Shown in pieces: positions 11,455 through 22,444 of a DNA stretch of 64,000 nt. The notes under the pieces were generated by a model. That model ran no database searches and was not told the origin of the DNA. It was given only the letters and a program-made list of their open reading frames with translations. The stretch is taken from NCBI GenBank assembly GCA_008973525.1, contig WACJ01000319.1, positions 186,001 through 250,000 of the forward strand, written 5' to 3'. Within the stretch, counting starts at the first letter, position 1, and each line of letters begins with the position of its first letter. The translations under genes were made by a program, and so were the position numbers. This stretch comes from Stenopsyche tienmushanensis (lineage: Eukaryota; Arthropoda; Insecta; Trichoptera; Stenopsychidae).

Positions 11455-12105
11455 GGGACCCTAAGCTTTACAGTACACTAAAGTTCAGTCTGGAGCGAGC
11501 ATCAATAGAATCAGGGTAGCTGATTTAGTGCATCCTTGTTCCGAGACCACGTCACGATACGCGATGGCGGATATAAAAGAACAACGGAACAGGAAGAAAG
11601 ACAGGATGAACAAATCCAAAGTAAAAACCATGTTGATTGTCTTTTTCGACACTAAAAATGTGGTCCACAATGAGTTTGTACTTTAAAGACAGACCATAAA
11701 TGCTGCCTATTACGTGGATGTTCTGGAAAGAGTAATGAAAAGAGACTACCTGGATGCTTCATCATGACACTACACTCGGCTACAATTCTCTGCGTATCCA
11801 TGAGTTTCTAGCGTAACACAATGTGGCAACGCTATTACAGCCAATCTACAGCTCTAACCTAGTTCTAATTGACATTTTTTTGCTCCTGAGGGTTCGAGTA
11901 AGTATTTTACTCTACGATGCCCATATACACTGCGCTGCTGGGTTAGCCCAGCTAGCATGGAGGTCGCGAAGTGAAAGGGATGGGCACCTGGGAGCTCTGA
12001 ACGTAACGCGCTCGGGGATTGAAAGACTGACACAGCAGCGCAAGGCATGGACTCTGCCTAAAAAGTGACCAAACATCACTTAGTCTCTGTCTGTTCGATC
12101 TCAAC
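11455..12105 (+). repeat. G-family repeat, extended copy
   Basis: 11925-12105 shares GCTGGGTTAGCCCAGCTAGC and AGCGCAAGGCATGGACTCT with 39190-39480 and GGGTTAGCCCAGCTAA with 56500. The upstream part (11464-11500, CTTTACAGT, AAAGTTCAGTCTG) recurs at 13276-13320. No coherent reading frame survives. Confidence 0.5.
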
Positions 12106-12708
12106 TTGATCGCAGCTAGGGTCCACACACAAATGTTCACTGGGCACGGATGTTTTGGTACATACTTAAATAAAATAATGAAAGAGCCCGGTCCGGCCGC
12201 ACACACGATATTCGACTGCCCGGCCTGGAGCATGGAAAGAGATGCGCTGCGGGAACAACTACAAGTTACAATCTCCCCTAACAGCATGGTCCCTTCGATG
12301 CTGACCAACGCCAGGGCATGGAATGCGTAGTGCGGATACGCATCGAGTGTCATGACACAGAAAGAGGATGCCGAGCGACTAAGACGTCGGCCTCCGGCGT
12401 CGTCCTCCTCCTAACCCTGAAGAGCAGGACACCCAATATAAGGAGATGCACGCTGAATAGTGTGCATACATAGAAGGAACCCAAGAAGGACACACGGCCG
12501 TCACTACCAGGTAATACTTAACGGTAGCTGGTGTGACAGCAGAGACTTGTCCCCTCCGAAGAATATACCGGAGGAACAGAGGAGGCCAGAGGGAGGGGTT
12601 AAGTAGGTAAAAATCTCCACACTACCCGCAAGGGTGTCTTGTGCTTGCTAAAGCCTACTCGTGGAATTCCGCGTGTGCGAAGATTCCCCTCTCACAGGAA
12701 AAAAAAGG
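12106..12708 (+). pseudogene. 5'-truncated R1-clade LINE: C-terminal zinc-knuckle region, 3'UTR and A-run
   Basis: The frame from about 12109 contains FTGHGCFGTYL and then IFDCPAWSMERDALREQL, the C-terminal part of R1-clade non-LTR retrotransposon ORF2 (TGHGCF...CPAW..R..L), in which the zinc knuckle lies just before CPAW. The knuckle is degraded. After a stop at 12330 the frame shifts and VMTQKEDAERLRRR continues the typical tail. About 280 bp of non-coding DNA follow and end in an A-run (12700-12707), as expected for target-primed insertion. The 5' end stops at the G repeat, so this is an ordinary 5'-truncated dead copy. Confidence 0.7.
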
Positions 12709-12894
12709 GTCCCAATCAAATATTCGATATTTGAATATATTTGTCCCTTTTTCAATATTCGTAAATTCGAATATTTATAAAATTAATCGGATATTATTCG
12801 CTTTTTTTGTTAAGTAGTTTATAAAGTTCATTCGTAAAAAATTCAAGCAAATATAACTTGCTTGTAATCTTGGATGAATTTTTATTTTCAAACT

Positions 12895-13060
12895 GGTTGG
12901 GTGGGAGCACGTCCCTAGACAATGAAATCCAGTGGTGTCAGATCTGGAGATTGCGCGAGCCACGAAATAGGGCACGTCTCTAGACAAAGAAATCCATTGG
13001 TGTCAGGAGACCGTGTGAGTTACGGAATAGGGTCGCCAATAGAATTCATTTATACGACAG
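12895..13060 (-). repeat. 65-bp minisatellite derived from T transposase (minus copy)
   Basis: Minus-strand units read TGACACCACTGGATTTC, then a GTCTAGGGACGTGC block, then a TCGTGGCTCGCGCAATCTCC block. Equivalent points are at 12924 and 12989, a 65-bp period, with a third partial unit. The same unit occurs at 19455-19660 and 33535-33665. In frame a unit begins DLTPLDFFVWG, the last catalytic block of the T transposase. Confidence 0.6.
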
Positions 13061-13275
13061 AGGTACCCACAATAAAAGTATTTTCTTAACCCTGAATTTA
13101 ACAAGCCGTTAACTTTTTAAGTTTAACAGCTTATATAATGATTTGAAATAGTATAAACTACAGAACGCTTTAAAACTAAACTAAGTTCAAAATAGTTAGA
13201 TTTTATATTCGTTATTCGAAAAATTGATTGTACGAATATTTTGGACTCCATGTTTGGAAAAGTTGGATGAGGTGA

Positions 13276-13400
13276 GCTTTACAGTGCTTCAAAGTTCAGC
13301 CTGCTATGAGAATCGTAGTTTCGTGAATTTCTGATAAAACACAATGTAACAATGTTGCCACAGCGACTTTTTTTATTCCCGAGGTTTAAAACTGCACTCA
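13276..13400 (+). repeat. Repeat shared with 11464-11870
   Basis: AGCTTTACAGTGCTTCAAAG, then AACACAATGTAACAATG followed by TTGCCACAGCGAC, parallels 11464-11500 and 11815-11840 (AACACAATGTGGCAACG). It is part of the region preceding the G repeat; no coding content. Confidence 0.4.
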
Positions 13401-14655
13401 AAGGACACCATTTTAATAGCATTGACGCTATCCAAGCAGTCATGATGACAGCTTCAAAGAAGATTCCCATCGAGGCCTTCAAGAGGGCGTATCGGGTATC
13501 AGAGAGTCGATCTAATAACTGACAAACAAACAAAATGATGATATTTAATCGACGGAAATATTCATTTATGATTTGAAACATTGAGTGACCATGTGAGAAT
13601 TAGAACTTGTTCTGGTCAAAGCTTGTACTTCACTCATCATATTTTTTTACAAACAACATGATATATTATATTTTGTAATATGTACATAATATTTTTGATG
13701 TAAAATGGGCATTATAATAGATACTCGTACTATATATTTGATATTATTTAAACGGGATAAATAATACATTATGTATGTATTCTGCAAAGAGCTACAATTA
13801 TAGAAGAGTTGCTCGCTATATCCGTGCTTTCGTCGTAAATATACTTGTATACAAACGAATTTGGCTGTAAATATTTTTTTTATGATAAAAGGGTCATTAT
13901 CAATCTATATTAACAAATAATAATAAATATTTTTATGGCCCGTTCAGCAATAAATGTGCTCAAGGCCTCAAGCATTGATCAATCGGATTGTATCATGATG
14001 ATATTTGCCATCGACGAAACGCTGAGACTTAAATGGAAAATTGTGTTATTATTATAATCCAAGATTGACATTTGTGTCAAAGGGAAAAAAAACACATAAA
14101 TAACACATTCGGAGTCTTATTATGTCACATAAAATATTATTTATTACGCCCGGACGACCTCATATATTATTCATTATCATTACTCCTCCGCATCCACTCA
14201 ATCAATGTTTGGAGGTCCTTTGAAGAGATTTCCATCGGCTCTCAAATGTGATTTTTCTCATCATCAATCCTCGATCTATCATAAATGTACATTTCTCGTC
14301 TGGCTATTATTACTTTTTCTCTTCCAGCTCATAAAACTTTGCGATGAAAAATCTTCCTTACAGCGTGCGCCAAAATTACTTAATACAAGGAGGCACGAAC
14401 TATTTCACGCGCTCATCCTGTATGATGGATGACCCTGCTTTGAGAATGGCGGACGCTCTTACTAAACAACTTGGGGATTAAAATAAAAGTACATGTAGGA
14501 CCTTGAGAGGATGTATTTTACCCTAATATAATAAAATAAGCATTTAGAAATACAGTATGTGGCAGGGAGACTACAGGAATTATCTAGGATGAACATAAAA
14601 TAGTAGATGAATATAAGCAATTGATCAGATTTTATCTGGAGTTGATAAAAAGATC
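13401..14655. other. No recognisable feature
   Basis: AT-rich DNA with short chance frames (13279-13581 minus, 14205-14432 plus). I recognise no domain and no repeat from elsewhere in the window. Confidence 0.35.
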
Positions 14656-14659
14656 ATCT

Positions 14660-14900
14660 TCCAATATTTAAAAAATAATCTGTGTTTGTTCGTATGTAAT
14701 GCGCGGCCATACCGTTCATCAGATTGCAATAAAACTTCGTTCACTTATTGCTGAAGATTTTGCGAGTAACATAGGTATAGTCTAATATACAAAAATTAAA
14801 AAAATGTTTGTTTGTATTTCATGCGCTTCTATACCGTTCATTCGATTGCAATAAAACTTTGCCAACTTATAGTTTGCACTTTCTCAAATAATATAGGTCA
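14660..14900 (+). repeat. C-family two-module repeat
   Basis: Two tandem ~125-bp modules. Each has TTTGTTTGT, then a GCGC..CCATACCGTTCAT core, CGATTGCAATAAAACTT, CAACTTATT and a run of ATATAGGTATAG type. The first module has a version near ATCAGATTGCAATAAAACTTC, the second near TTCGATTGCAATAAAACTT. The same two-module arrangement is at 22120-22440 (plus) and 35630-35900, 51870-52140 and 59590-59890 (minus). The TATATAAAAAT start resembles many insect Helitron-derived repeats, but that link is inference. Confidence 0.65.
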
Positions 14901-14904
14901 TTCG

Positions 14905-15530
14905 GGCCAGTGTCAAAACATTGCGCGATTGACCGAGTAATAAATTAAACTAGAATCTATTTCTGTACGAAAATTTAGTAATACAATAAAAGGCATAAAA
15001 TAAACACAAATGCCACATTAAACCCTCTTATCGAATTATCGCAACAGCCCTTCCCATTTAATAATCGCGCAATAAAACAGCAGCAATTCAACAATCTTTG
15101 CAATATTAATGCGAAAACCGCCCTGAAATTTACCTCCCGTTTTTGAGCGTCTTTCATCCCGGCTAGAGGAGCGTTTCGTCTTCCTAATATCCATCTTCAA
15201 CACCCTCGTTACTTAATTATTAATTTCACACTTAGAACCTTCACCGTGCTCTGGTCCTGAACGACTCTATTAAATAAGTAAATATTTCAGATAGCTCGCA
15301 ACAATTCTGAAACTTCGTTCAATTTGAATGAGATGCGTTAGCAAAGCTGAGCAAGACCGAGAAAAATCCTCCCCCAACTGAAGCCCTAATTTCAAGCGAT
15401 GAATCTCAGATTTAAGTATTTTGCTCTCAAATTTAAGTTTGTGTCATTTGATATTTATTACTGGTCAAATTTATTCATTGCCAAGATCCCTAAATGATAA
15501 CAGCAATGAATTATGTTCCGCATGTATACT
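14905..15530. other. No recognisable feature
   Basis: Mixed-composition DNA without a supported frame (14975-15157 minus has no motif) and without a repeat shared in this window. Confidence 0.35.
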
Positions 15531-15531
15531 G

Positions 15532-15890
15532 TGTTTTTCAAATTGCTATATTAATCCTTTCCCTACCGGTGATGTATTTACTACACCTCGACTCTAATAA
15601 TAGGAATATCGATATGAAGTATAATAGATACGGGATTCAAAATTTTTGTATTCCTCCGTAATATAATTAAGAATTACATCAACGTATTATAGTATATAAG
15701 TATTGATCTGTAGCGACGGAAATAAATCATTTGTCGGGAAATCGGGAATTTTGCGAGCTTTAGTCCTGTATCTCAGCAGAAAGGAATTTTATCAGTTACA
15801 TTGATAGGTGTTATACGAAAATGGGACTCACTCAGTCATCAACTCGAACTAGTATTTAAATATCTGATGACGATACCTCCAACGAGTGTG
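15532..15890 (+). repeat. Inverted-pair arm 1 (hAT-linked)
   Basis: 15532-15730 and 15838-15890 are closely similar to the reverse complement of 18868-19118: TTTCCCTACCGGTGATGTAT, then TATTCCTCCGTAATATAATT, GCGACGGAAATAAAT and ATATCTGATGACGATACC. Copy 1 has ~110 bp more between the last two blocks (15730-15838). The similarity runs into the hAT coding end in this arm only. Confidence 0.7.
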
Positions 15891-16035
15891 GAGGCTGAGC
15901 GTGCATTTTCAGCAGCAAGTTGCCTGGCTTCCAAAATCAGGATCCAGACTAAATGACGAAACAGTCGATACTTTAATGTGTAAAAATCAGGCGAGACAGA
16001 ATTTCAATGAACTATGGACATTGTTGATCCTTCAT
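15850..16035 (+). pseudogene. hAT transposase C-terminal dimerisation domain relic
   Basis: The frame near 15860 reads MTIPPTSVEAERAFSAASCL followed by ASKIR, the hAT C-terminal dimerisation signature (PPTSxxxERxFSxA). A one-base insertion near 15940 shifts the frame, after which SRLNDETVDTLM continues the motif. Nothing upstream resembles a hAT catalytic core, so only the very end of the gene remains. Its flank is duplicated in inverted orientation at 18868-19118. Confidence 0.7.
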
Positions 16036-16290
16036 ATGAAATCTTAAATGTTACATTTGTAATAAAAGTTATTGTGTTGGATATAAAATGGAAAACTCGA
16101 ATAAAGAAAGCCATAAAAACGTAAACTATGCAAATGAAATTCCAGAATACTATGTTACAAATTCAATACGAGAATTTATATCGGATTATTTTACATTATA
16201 CATATAAATTCTTATCTTATATTCATATCAAAGTGTATATATATTGCAAAAATATTTTTACTTAATAAACAATGCAAAATTTTCATAAAT

Positions 16291-16480
16291 ATTAGGTGTA
16301 TCGAAAAGTCTTTGCTGATTATTTAACAATGATGGAATTAATTTATTTTTTTCATTTCTTAATACAAATTCTTACAAAACATAACTTCTTTCATTACTAC
16401 CTATTGTTTCCCAATATTTTTTACAACATTCCATTATATTTTTTAAATGAGTGGATTAAGTTTAGCTATCCGATAAAAAA
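16291..16480 (+). repeat. Possible mariner-type terminal repeat
   Basis: TTAGGTGTATCGAAAAGTCT resembles a common terminus of insect mariner-like elements (TTAGG..GT..AAAAGTCTTT). I find no matching inverted end downstream, and the 104-codon frame starting at 16296 is low-complexity and probably not coding. Confidence 0.3.
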
Positions 16481-16781
16481 TCAGACGACCAACGTGCAAC
16501 GAGAATCGAAAGTACATGTTGATTTGAATATTGCTGCATTTCAATATGATATTCATTACGATTACAGATTGCATCCCAGTGTAAAATGGATAAAGGTTAA
16601 ATCCTGTTAACGAGGGGCAAATTTATTGGTAAATTGAAAACGCCTTCATTTCGACACAATGAAAACAAACAAACCTAACCTAACCAGATTTGAATTTAAA
16701 TTTAATTTAAAAAATAAAAAACAAGAATCAAATGAATAATTATTTTATTTAATAACAATATGTTGACGATTGATTTGATTT

Positions 16782-16814
16782 GATCAGAGCTTGATTTTCA
16801 ATCAAGCTCTGATC
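16782..16814. repeat. Perfect 15-bp hairpin at the Helitron relic's left edge
   Basis: GATCAGAGCTTGATT (16782-16796) is the exact inverted complement of AATCAAGCTCTGATC (16800-16814), with a 3-nt loop. The right arm overlaps the first readable helicase codons, so the inverted copy of helicase sequence marks the breakpoint. Confidence 0.7.
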
Positions 16815-17975
16815 GAAATCGAAGACATTTGCTTAACCATCAACATCAAAGAATTCATTCAACAAGAATTCGTTCTGCACTTGAACAGCAGTACAATGCT
16901 AATGATTTGGATGCATTTGTCGAAGCAAACGAACAAATTTTGCTTGCGGAACAAAAATTGACCTACGATACAATTACAAATGATCTGTTCTTCCTTGATG
17001 CGCCTGGCGGTACTGGAAAAACGTATCTCATCACTTTACTATTGGCTCACATTCGATCTCAAAATAGAATTGCTTTAGCTCTTGCTTCATTAGGTATTGC
17101 GGCAACATTATTAGATGGTGGACGAACAGCGCATTCGGCATTCAAATTGCCATTAGATATGCATTTATTGGAAGCTCTGACATGTAACATTCCTAAAGTT
17201 TCTGACATAGCTAAAGTTTTGAAAATTTGCAAGGGGATTATCTGGGACGAATGCAATGCTTGATCGAACTCTTAAAGACTTACGATCAAATGCAAAACCG
17301 TTTGGTGGCGCTCTAATTTTATTATGTGGCGACTTTCGACAACCTCTTCCAGTGATGCTTTCATCGACACCAGCTGATTCTTGCCCCAAAGCATCGCATC
17401 TTTGGAGAGACGTGCGAAAACTGACATTAAAGACAAATATGCGCGTACATTTGTAGCGTGATGCGTCGGCAGCCACATTTTTAAAACGACTATTGAACAT
17501 TGGTGAAGGAAAAGTGCATGTTGATGCTACCAAGTTCATTTCATTTCCATCGAACTTTTGCGTTGTTGTGCCATCCATCGATTTACTCATTCAGAAAGTT
17601 TTTCCGCAGATTTTTAGTAATTATAAAAATCATTATTGGCTTTGCGAACATGCTATTTTGGCAGCAGAAAACACCGACGTTAATACAATCAACCACAAAA
17701 TACAAAAACAAATTGCAAAGGATTCTGTTACCTACAAATCGATTGATAGCGCCATGAATGCAGACCAAGTTATTAACTATCCAATCGAGTTTTTAAATTC
17801 GTCGGATCTTCCTGATGTGCCACCTTACAAATTGGAACAAGACTCACTATGAAGAAACTGATGCCGAATATCATCGAGACAACTATATATTCTTAATGGA
17901 AAGTCGAAAGGAGAAGATGTGCTCATTCCCACCGACGTGCAATTTGATAAGAGACGACTGCAGCTCCCCATCTCA
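16803..17975 (+). pseudogene. Helitron Rep/helicase, broken PIF1-like helicase domain
   Basis: Rolling-circle transposon helicase of the PIF1 type. Readable order: LIEIEDICLTIN (16809-16844), a frameshift, then DLDAFVEANEQ and the Walker A loop DAPGGTGKTY (about 16997-17026), AATLLDGGRTAHSAFKLPL, and Walker B IIWDEC (17237-17254). A small deletion and frameshift follow at ~17255. Next come ALILLCGDFRQPLPV and a stop at 17454-17456 after TNMRVHL, then in the same frame LLNIGEGKV and HAILAAENTDVNTIN. Further frameshifts lead to KKLMPNIIETTI and LNGKSKGEDVLIPTDVQF (to ~17970). The HUH nuclease and the last helicase motifs are absent. At least three frameshifts and one stop make it a pseudogene. 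Confidence 0.85.
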
Positions 17976-18866
17976 TAAGTCCTTTATTTTTATTGCATAA
18001 TATTATACATACGTTGCGATTAAGGCAGTAAGTGGCACTGTATAGGAGGCTTTCACACCCTCCTAATGTTCATTATTCCATGGAAATAAATTCAACTGTG
18101 TATGTAACATAAACTCGAGACGATTTTCGCGCCGGGCGAGTGGATTCCGCCAGATATCTCGGAAAAGCGCCTTTACGGGATACAAAGAAGCTCAAGATAC
18201 GGAGAAAACAAAGAAATTATCCAACGGAGCTTCCGAGATTATAAAATGTAATACAAGACATCCGAGACCCGAAAATTCGAGCGACGATAATGTGTCAGAT
18301 TAAGGGTGGCTTTGCAATAAGCGAAACGGGATGAAAGCGCGCAGATGAAGAAGTTAAGTGGTGTAGTCTATCATCCGTAAGCTGCAAAATGGATTGCGTT
18401 GATGGAGAATATTTTCGGAATGAATATTTTTCAATGGAGTTCAAATAGAGGATGTGTCTGGAGTGTCGAGCTCAACCGCTGTACAAATAAAAGAAAGCTC
18501 GAACCTTTCGAGGATGAAAAATGTGACACAGTAATTTAAGCTTGGGAGACGGGATAGAAGATATCAAATGCAGCAAGCGCTTTAGAGGATGAAAGCAATG
18601 CGAGGAATATTAATCAACGATCTGGGATTTCAAATCGGGAATATTTTAATAACAATTACGACTCAAAACATGTTTTTATAATCTGTGTTTAACCGAAAAA
18701 CACTGAGCCAATTTGATGTAAATTGACGAGAAAAAAATTCATGGATAAAAGTGAGAATAATATTTACATTTTTTTTAAAGGATCATATTAATGTCAATTA
18801 TAATCGGGACCAGGATTTTCAATAGTTTTAAAAATTAAATTGATAATCCTGACACTCTCTCTCTAA
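17976..18866. other. Single-copy-looking DNA between Helitron and arm 2
   Basis: 18110-18560 has balanced composition, no repeat match and no frame of note. It argues that the two inverted arms around this region are not the ends of one compact transposon. Confidence 0.35.
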
Positions 18867-18867
18867 T

Positions 18868-19118
18868 TATCTCCACAATCGTTGGAGGTATCGTTATCAG
18901 ATATTTAAATGCTAGTTCAAATTATTTATTTCCGTCGCTGCAGATTAATACATATATATTAAAATACTTTTATGTGATTCGTAATTATATTACGGAGGAA
19001 TACAAAAATTCTGAACCCCGTATCTATTATATTTCATATCGATATTCCCATTATTAGAGTCGAAGTGTAGTAAATACATCACCGGTAGGGAAAGGTTAAT
19101 ATAACAATTTGAAAAACA
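18868..19118 (-). repeat. Inverted-pair arm 2 (hAT-linked)
   Basis: Reverse complement of 15532-15890 with modest divergence and without that copy's ~110-bp extra piece. On the minus strand it ends just after TATCTGATAACGATACCTCC, where arm 1 goes on to encode the hAT C-terminus. Confidence 0.7.
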
Positions 19119-19324
19119 TATATTTACTCTATATATGTATACATAGATTAGTCAGTTACCGACCCTAGGCGTCGCCTGAGCTCGTTAATTAGTAGTTATG
19201 TCACTGTTTCCAAGATCCCGGAATTAGATTCCCTAGTTGTGTTTAAATCGACGATATATCGCTGTCCGGTACTGAAAGGACTAATACTATCAAAAACATA
19301 TTCTATGCGCCATAAAAACTGTCG

Positions 19325-19795
19325 ATGAACATTATAAATAGACCATCAACCACGTGTCTTCGATATTTTCTGAGGAAATGTCAGGATTGTCAAAATTTGT
19401 TTTTTTTTTTAATTCAACATTTTGAAAAAATGTCCAAAATTTCACCATTAAATCGTCTGGATTTCTTTGTCTGGAGATGTGCTTATTCCATACGATATCT
19501 AGAATTGACAATGCTGTATTTCTTTGCCTGGGGACGTGGCTCGCATGATCTCGAGATCTGACACCAATGGATTTCTCTGTCTAGGGACATGCATTATTCT
19601 GTGGCTCACGTGATCTCCAGATCTGATACCACTAAATTTCTTTGTTTAGGGATGCGCAAAAGAAATAATTCACTCAACAGAGGTGCCCACAAAAGAAATC
19701 CTAATTGAAAAATAATTCAATTTCGACAATCCTGACTCTTAATACATAGGTCCTATATGTGAAACGTAGCAAAAGACTCTCCTCATCTTGTACAT
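19325..19795 (+). repeat. T-family relic with 65-bp minisatellite
   Basis: A frame containing ISPLNRLDFFVWR (about 19440-19480) is the last catalytic block of the T transposase, normally xPDLTPLDFFxWG. The block recurs at 19518 (LYFFAWGRG), 19571 and 19636, so four units are present. Full units are 65 bp; the first two are shortened by small deletions. The tail (GTGAAACGTAGCAAAAG at 19760) matches GTGAAACATAGCAAAAG at 33760, so unit array and flank travelled together. Confidence 0.65.
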
Positions 19796-20139
19796 TAACA
19801 TCAATAAAAGAAGAGGAACCAAATTTAGTAAATAAAAGTGTTCGTCTACAACTAAAAAATAACCAGACGTTGTTAAAAAGTCTTAAGCACTTCAAAACTG
19901 GAATAGGGGGATTGTTTTTGGAAAGAAGATCTAAAATGTACGACGATACTACGTCGACGTGCCAAGTCGGAAGAACGCCAAATTGGCTAAACCCCTCCAA
20001 AGAGATAGAAATAGAAAGCAAATGTATGAAATATGATAACAACGGATCATAAATAAAGGTCAAGATCATAAACATGCGCATGTGAAAATAATTGAATTAA
20101 TATGAAATATGAAGAATTTTATAGAAAATGAACAGACAG

Positions 20140-20580
20140 ACATACGAGGGTCATCTAGAAAGTAAGTTCACAAGGGCTCCTGAGGCCGAAGGATTTTTTG
20201 TTTCGATATTGGCGCTTCTGGCATATAGAGGGGATCTTAATGGTGAGTTTGTTTGATTCCCCATGTTCGTCGGCCATTTTGTTCAGTCACGGTAAATTCT
20301 TCCATTGAAGAAGTCATCGCGCACCTCTCTTTTGTTTTTTTTTGAATTTGCAGAACAATACCACCTCGAATATCTATTGGAAGCTCGTGCAATTTTATGA
20401 TAGTAATATGATGAGTCGTTCAGATAAGAATTTCCTGGAGTTTGTCGAAATCTCCTTTGTAATATTCTATCAGAAAAATTTGGTTACAAGAAGTTGTGTG
20501 CTCCATGGGTGCCCAGAATGCTCACATCGGAGTCCCGTCAAAATCTTGAAAGACTCTATTGTTACAGACATGATAATATA
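20140..20580 (+). pseudogene. MLE-A mariner relic with 5' end
   Basis: It starts ACGAGGGTCATCTAGAAAGT followed by AAGTTC, a typical mariner terminal repeat. Further on the plus frame reads SEKFGYKKLC and WVPRMLTSESRQN (about 20468-20550), the conserved block before the first catalytic aspartate. Between them only disrupted frames are found. All three catalytic aspartates are missing. Related copies are at 26341 and 46500, and on minus at 34640-34960. Confidence 0.6.
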
Positions 20581-20599
20581 AACAATCGCAAGACATTTT

Positions 20600-21928
20600 T
20601 TGGGGTTAATAATCTTAAACAAGTTATATAATTTAGTCCGTAAAATTAAATTAAATCTAAGACAAAGGTCATCTGTAACTCAAAGTACCATTTAACCACC
20701 CATCTTTCATCCGTTCGCCTCGTTCGTTTGCTCTTATTTTCATCTTTAAAAATCAATAACCTGGAAATTATTTCATATGGATGTTAAAAGCAAAATCATT
20801 CTTGTTAATGTCGATTTATTAGATAAGGTGGTCATACAACGTGCTCTCGAATATGCACGTACATCCTAAGGCAATCTTAACACACCGCAGAGGTAACTTC
20901 AGATGGTGAGGTTCAGTTTACGAGATTACCAAACCGTATGGTTGAAACACGGTTCCTGCATGTTCATATTTAATAAGGCGCGCTAAATGTCGGGTAAAAT
21001 GAACCCCCGTTAATTTATGAGATGTGTGATAGGCAGGCTATTGCCGCCAGATAGAATAAATTAGCCTTGTGGAGTAGGGACTGTTAATGTCTTTTAGTGT
21101 TTTCATGCAAATACTTACATTACTCGCTACAATAAATTTAATACGGAGTGTGGCGCCCGAGGCAGGGCTGAGCCCGGGGCGTGATCTATATGGGGGCTTT
21201 GATTGGATTGAATCGATTTCGCATGTAACTAAGGAATACTTGGATGTACGCCATTCCGTTTAATAACAGCACATCAATGACCCACATATACGTTGTTTTA
21301 CGTGCGATATAAATTTATTTCAATTTCGTTTCAAAGTTGTAATAATTTAAGGCGTTCTACTCTTGGTGCATTTAAAAAGGCCATTGAATATCAAAAATAA
21401 ACACAAGGCCACAAGTAAATTATAACTGTCCTGATGGATAATAAAATAGTTCCTAGGGTATTTGCATCAATCTCCAACATTCAATAATCGATACTTATGT
21501 GACCCTAAAATACAATCCTCAAAGAGTTGAAGATGGACATAACAAAATAAAAGTCAAGATGTGCCTTAAAAAATATTAAATAAATGTTTATGGATACCTC
21601 TGAGATCAAACCGCAGGCATTTAAGCCATGCAGCACAATCGGGAGGTCATGGACATGTATGTCAAAGCGTCAATCGTGAGCTTCGTCTCGTCCCGCAATA
21701 GATCAGGAACCGAACTGGAATGATCAGATAGGTAAAAACGTAAAATGTGTGTAAAACGTGACTGGGGCTTTCTTATAGGGCCATGTGAGCCACTTATTTA
21801 TACATGTATAGTAAGATAAAAATGATTAAAATATCTTTCGACGGACAGATTATCAAGATTAGGGTCATGTCTATTAATTTATAGCAATAAGCACAATAAA
21901 TACCGGTAATGATTAATAGATTTGGCTG
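20600..21928. other. No gene; weak PBS-like site at 21151
   Basis: No supported frame. TGGCGCCCGAGGCAGGGC near 21151 resembles a tRNA-Lys primer-binding site but differs by a substitution and an extra base, and no LTR is visible beside it. The rest is unrecognised. Confidence 0.3.
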
Positions 21929-21929
21929 C

Positions 21930-22078
21930 GAGAAGGATGTCTTCCCGCAGTCAAGGCCGACCGACGATTCTCTTCGACTCTCGTCTTCCGCGCGTTATCA
22001 CCTGACTGGCAACGATGCACACCACATGAAATGACGCTGTTAAAATAGCGAATTGAGTCTGCTCAGATTAACAGCAAT
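21930..22078 (-). repeat. L-family LTR-like repeat
   Basis: Minus strand: GCTGTTAATCTGAGC, then CGCTATTTTAACAGCG, GTTGCCAGTCAGGTG, GGCCTTGACTGCGGG and AAGACATCCTTCTCGCAG. Same order as 51070-51260. Truncated at both ends. Confidence 0.6.
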
Positions 22079-22119
22079 TAAAGGCTTTTAATAAATTTAA
22101 AAAATAAAAATAAGTTAAA

Positions 22120-22440
22120 TCTTGTATATCTATTATATAAAAATTAATTGGGTTTTGTTCGTTCGAAATGCGCTGCCATATCGTTCATCGGATTGCGATA
22201 AAACTTCGTTCGCTCATTGCTAAGGATTCCGCAAGTAACATAGTTATAGTTTAATATATAAAAATCAATTTTTGTTTGTTCGTATTTAATGCGCTGCCAT
22301 ACCGTTCATTCGATTGCCATAAAACTTTGCCAACTTATTACTAGCACTTTCACAAATAATATAAGTATAGTAAAGTTAACTTACAGTAGATTTTATATAT
22401 AAAAATTAATGTTAGTATGTTTGTTCGTATTTATAATAAA
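22120..22440 (+). repeat. C-family repeat, two modules plus a third start
   Basis: Module 1 has GCGCTGCCATATCGTTCAT and GATTGCGATAAAACTTCG; module 2 has GCGCTGCCATACCGTTCAT and CGATTGCCATAAAACTTTGC. A further TATATAAAAATTAATG with TGTTTGTTCGTATTT begins a third unit that is cut off. This is the best plus-strand copy of the family. Confidence 0.7.
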
Positions 22441-22444
22441 ATTA

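Noticed and set aside
14205..14432. FGGPLKR as a mariner FGPLK motif
   Set aside because: The residues before and after do not follow the mariner C-terminal pattern (no PDL..CD/SDY upstream).
16296..16610. 104-codon frame before the Helitron as an upstream Helitron gene
   Set aside because: Low-complexity Phe/Ile/Asn-rich translation with no Rep (HUH) motif; it starts inside a probable mariner terminus.
16668..16686. CCTAACCTAACC, resembling insect telomere repeat (TTAGG)n
   Set aside because: Only about two and a half units, inside ordinary AT-rich DNA; no array.
21151..21175. TGGCGCCCGAGGCAGGGC as a tRNA-Lys primer-binding site
   Set aside because: Mismatch and extra base after position 10, and no LTR end or gag-pol sequence beside it.
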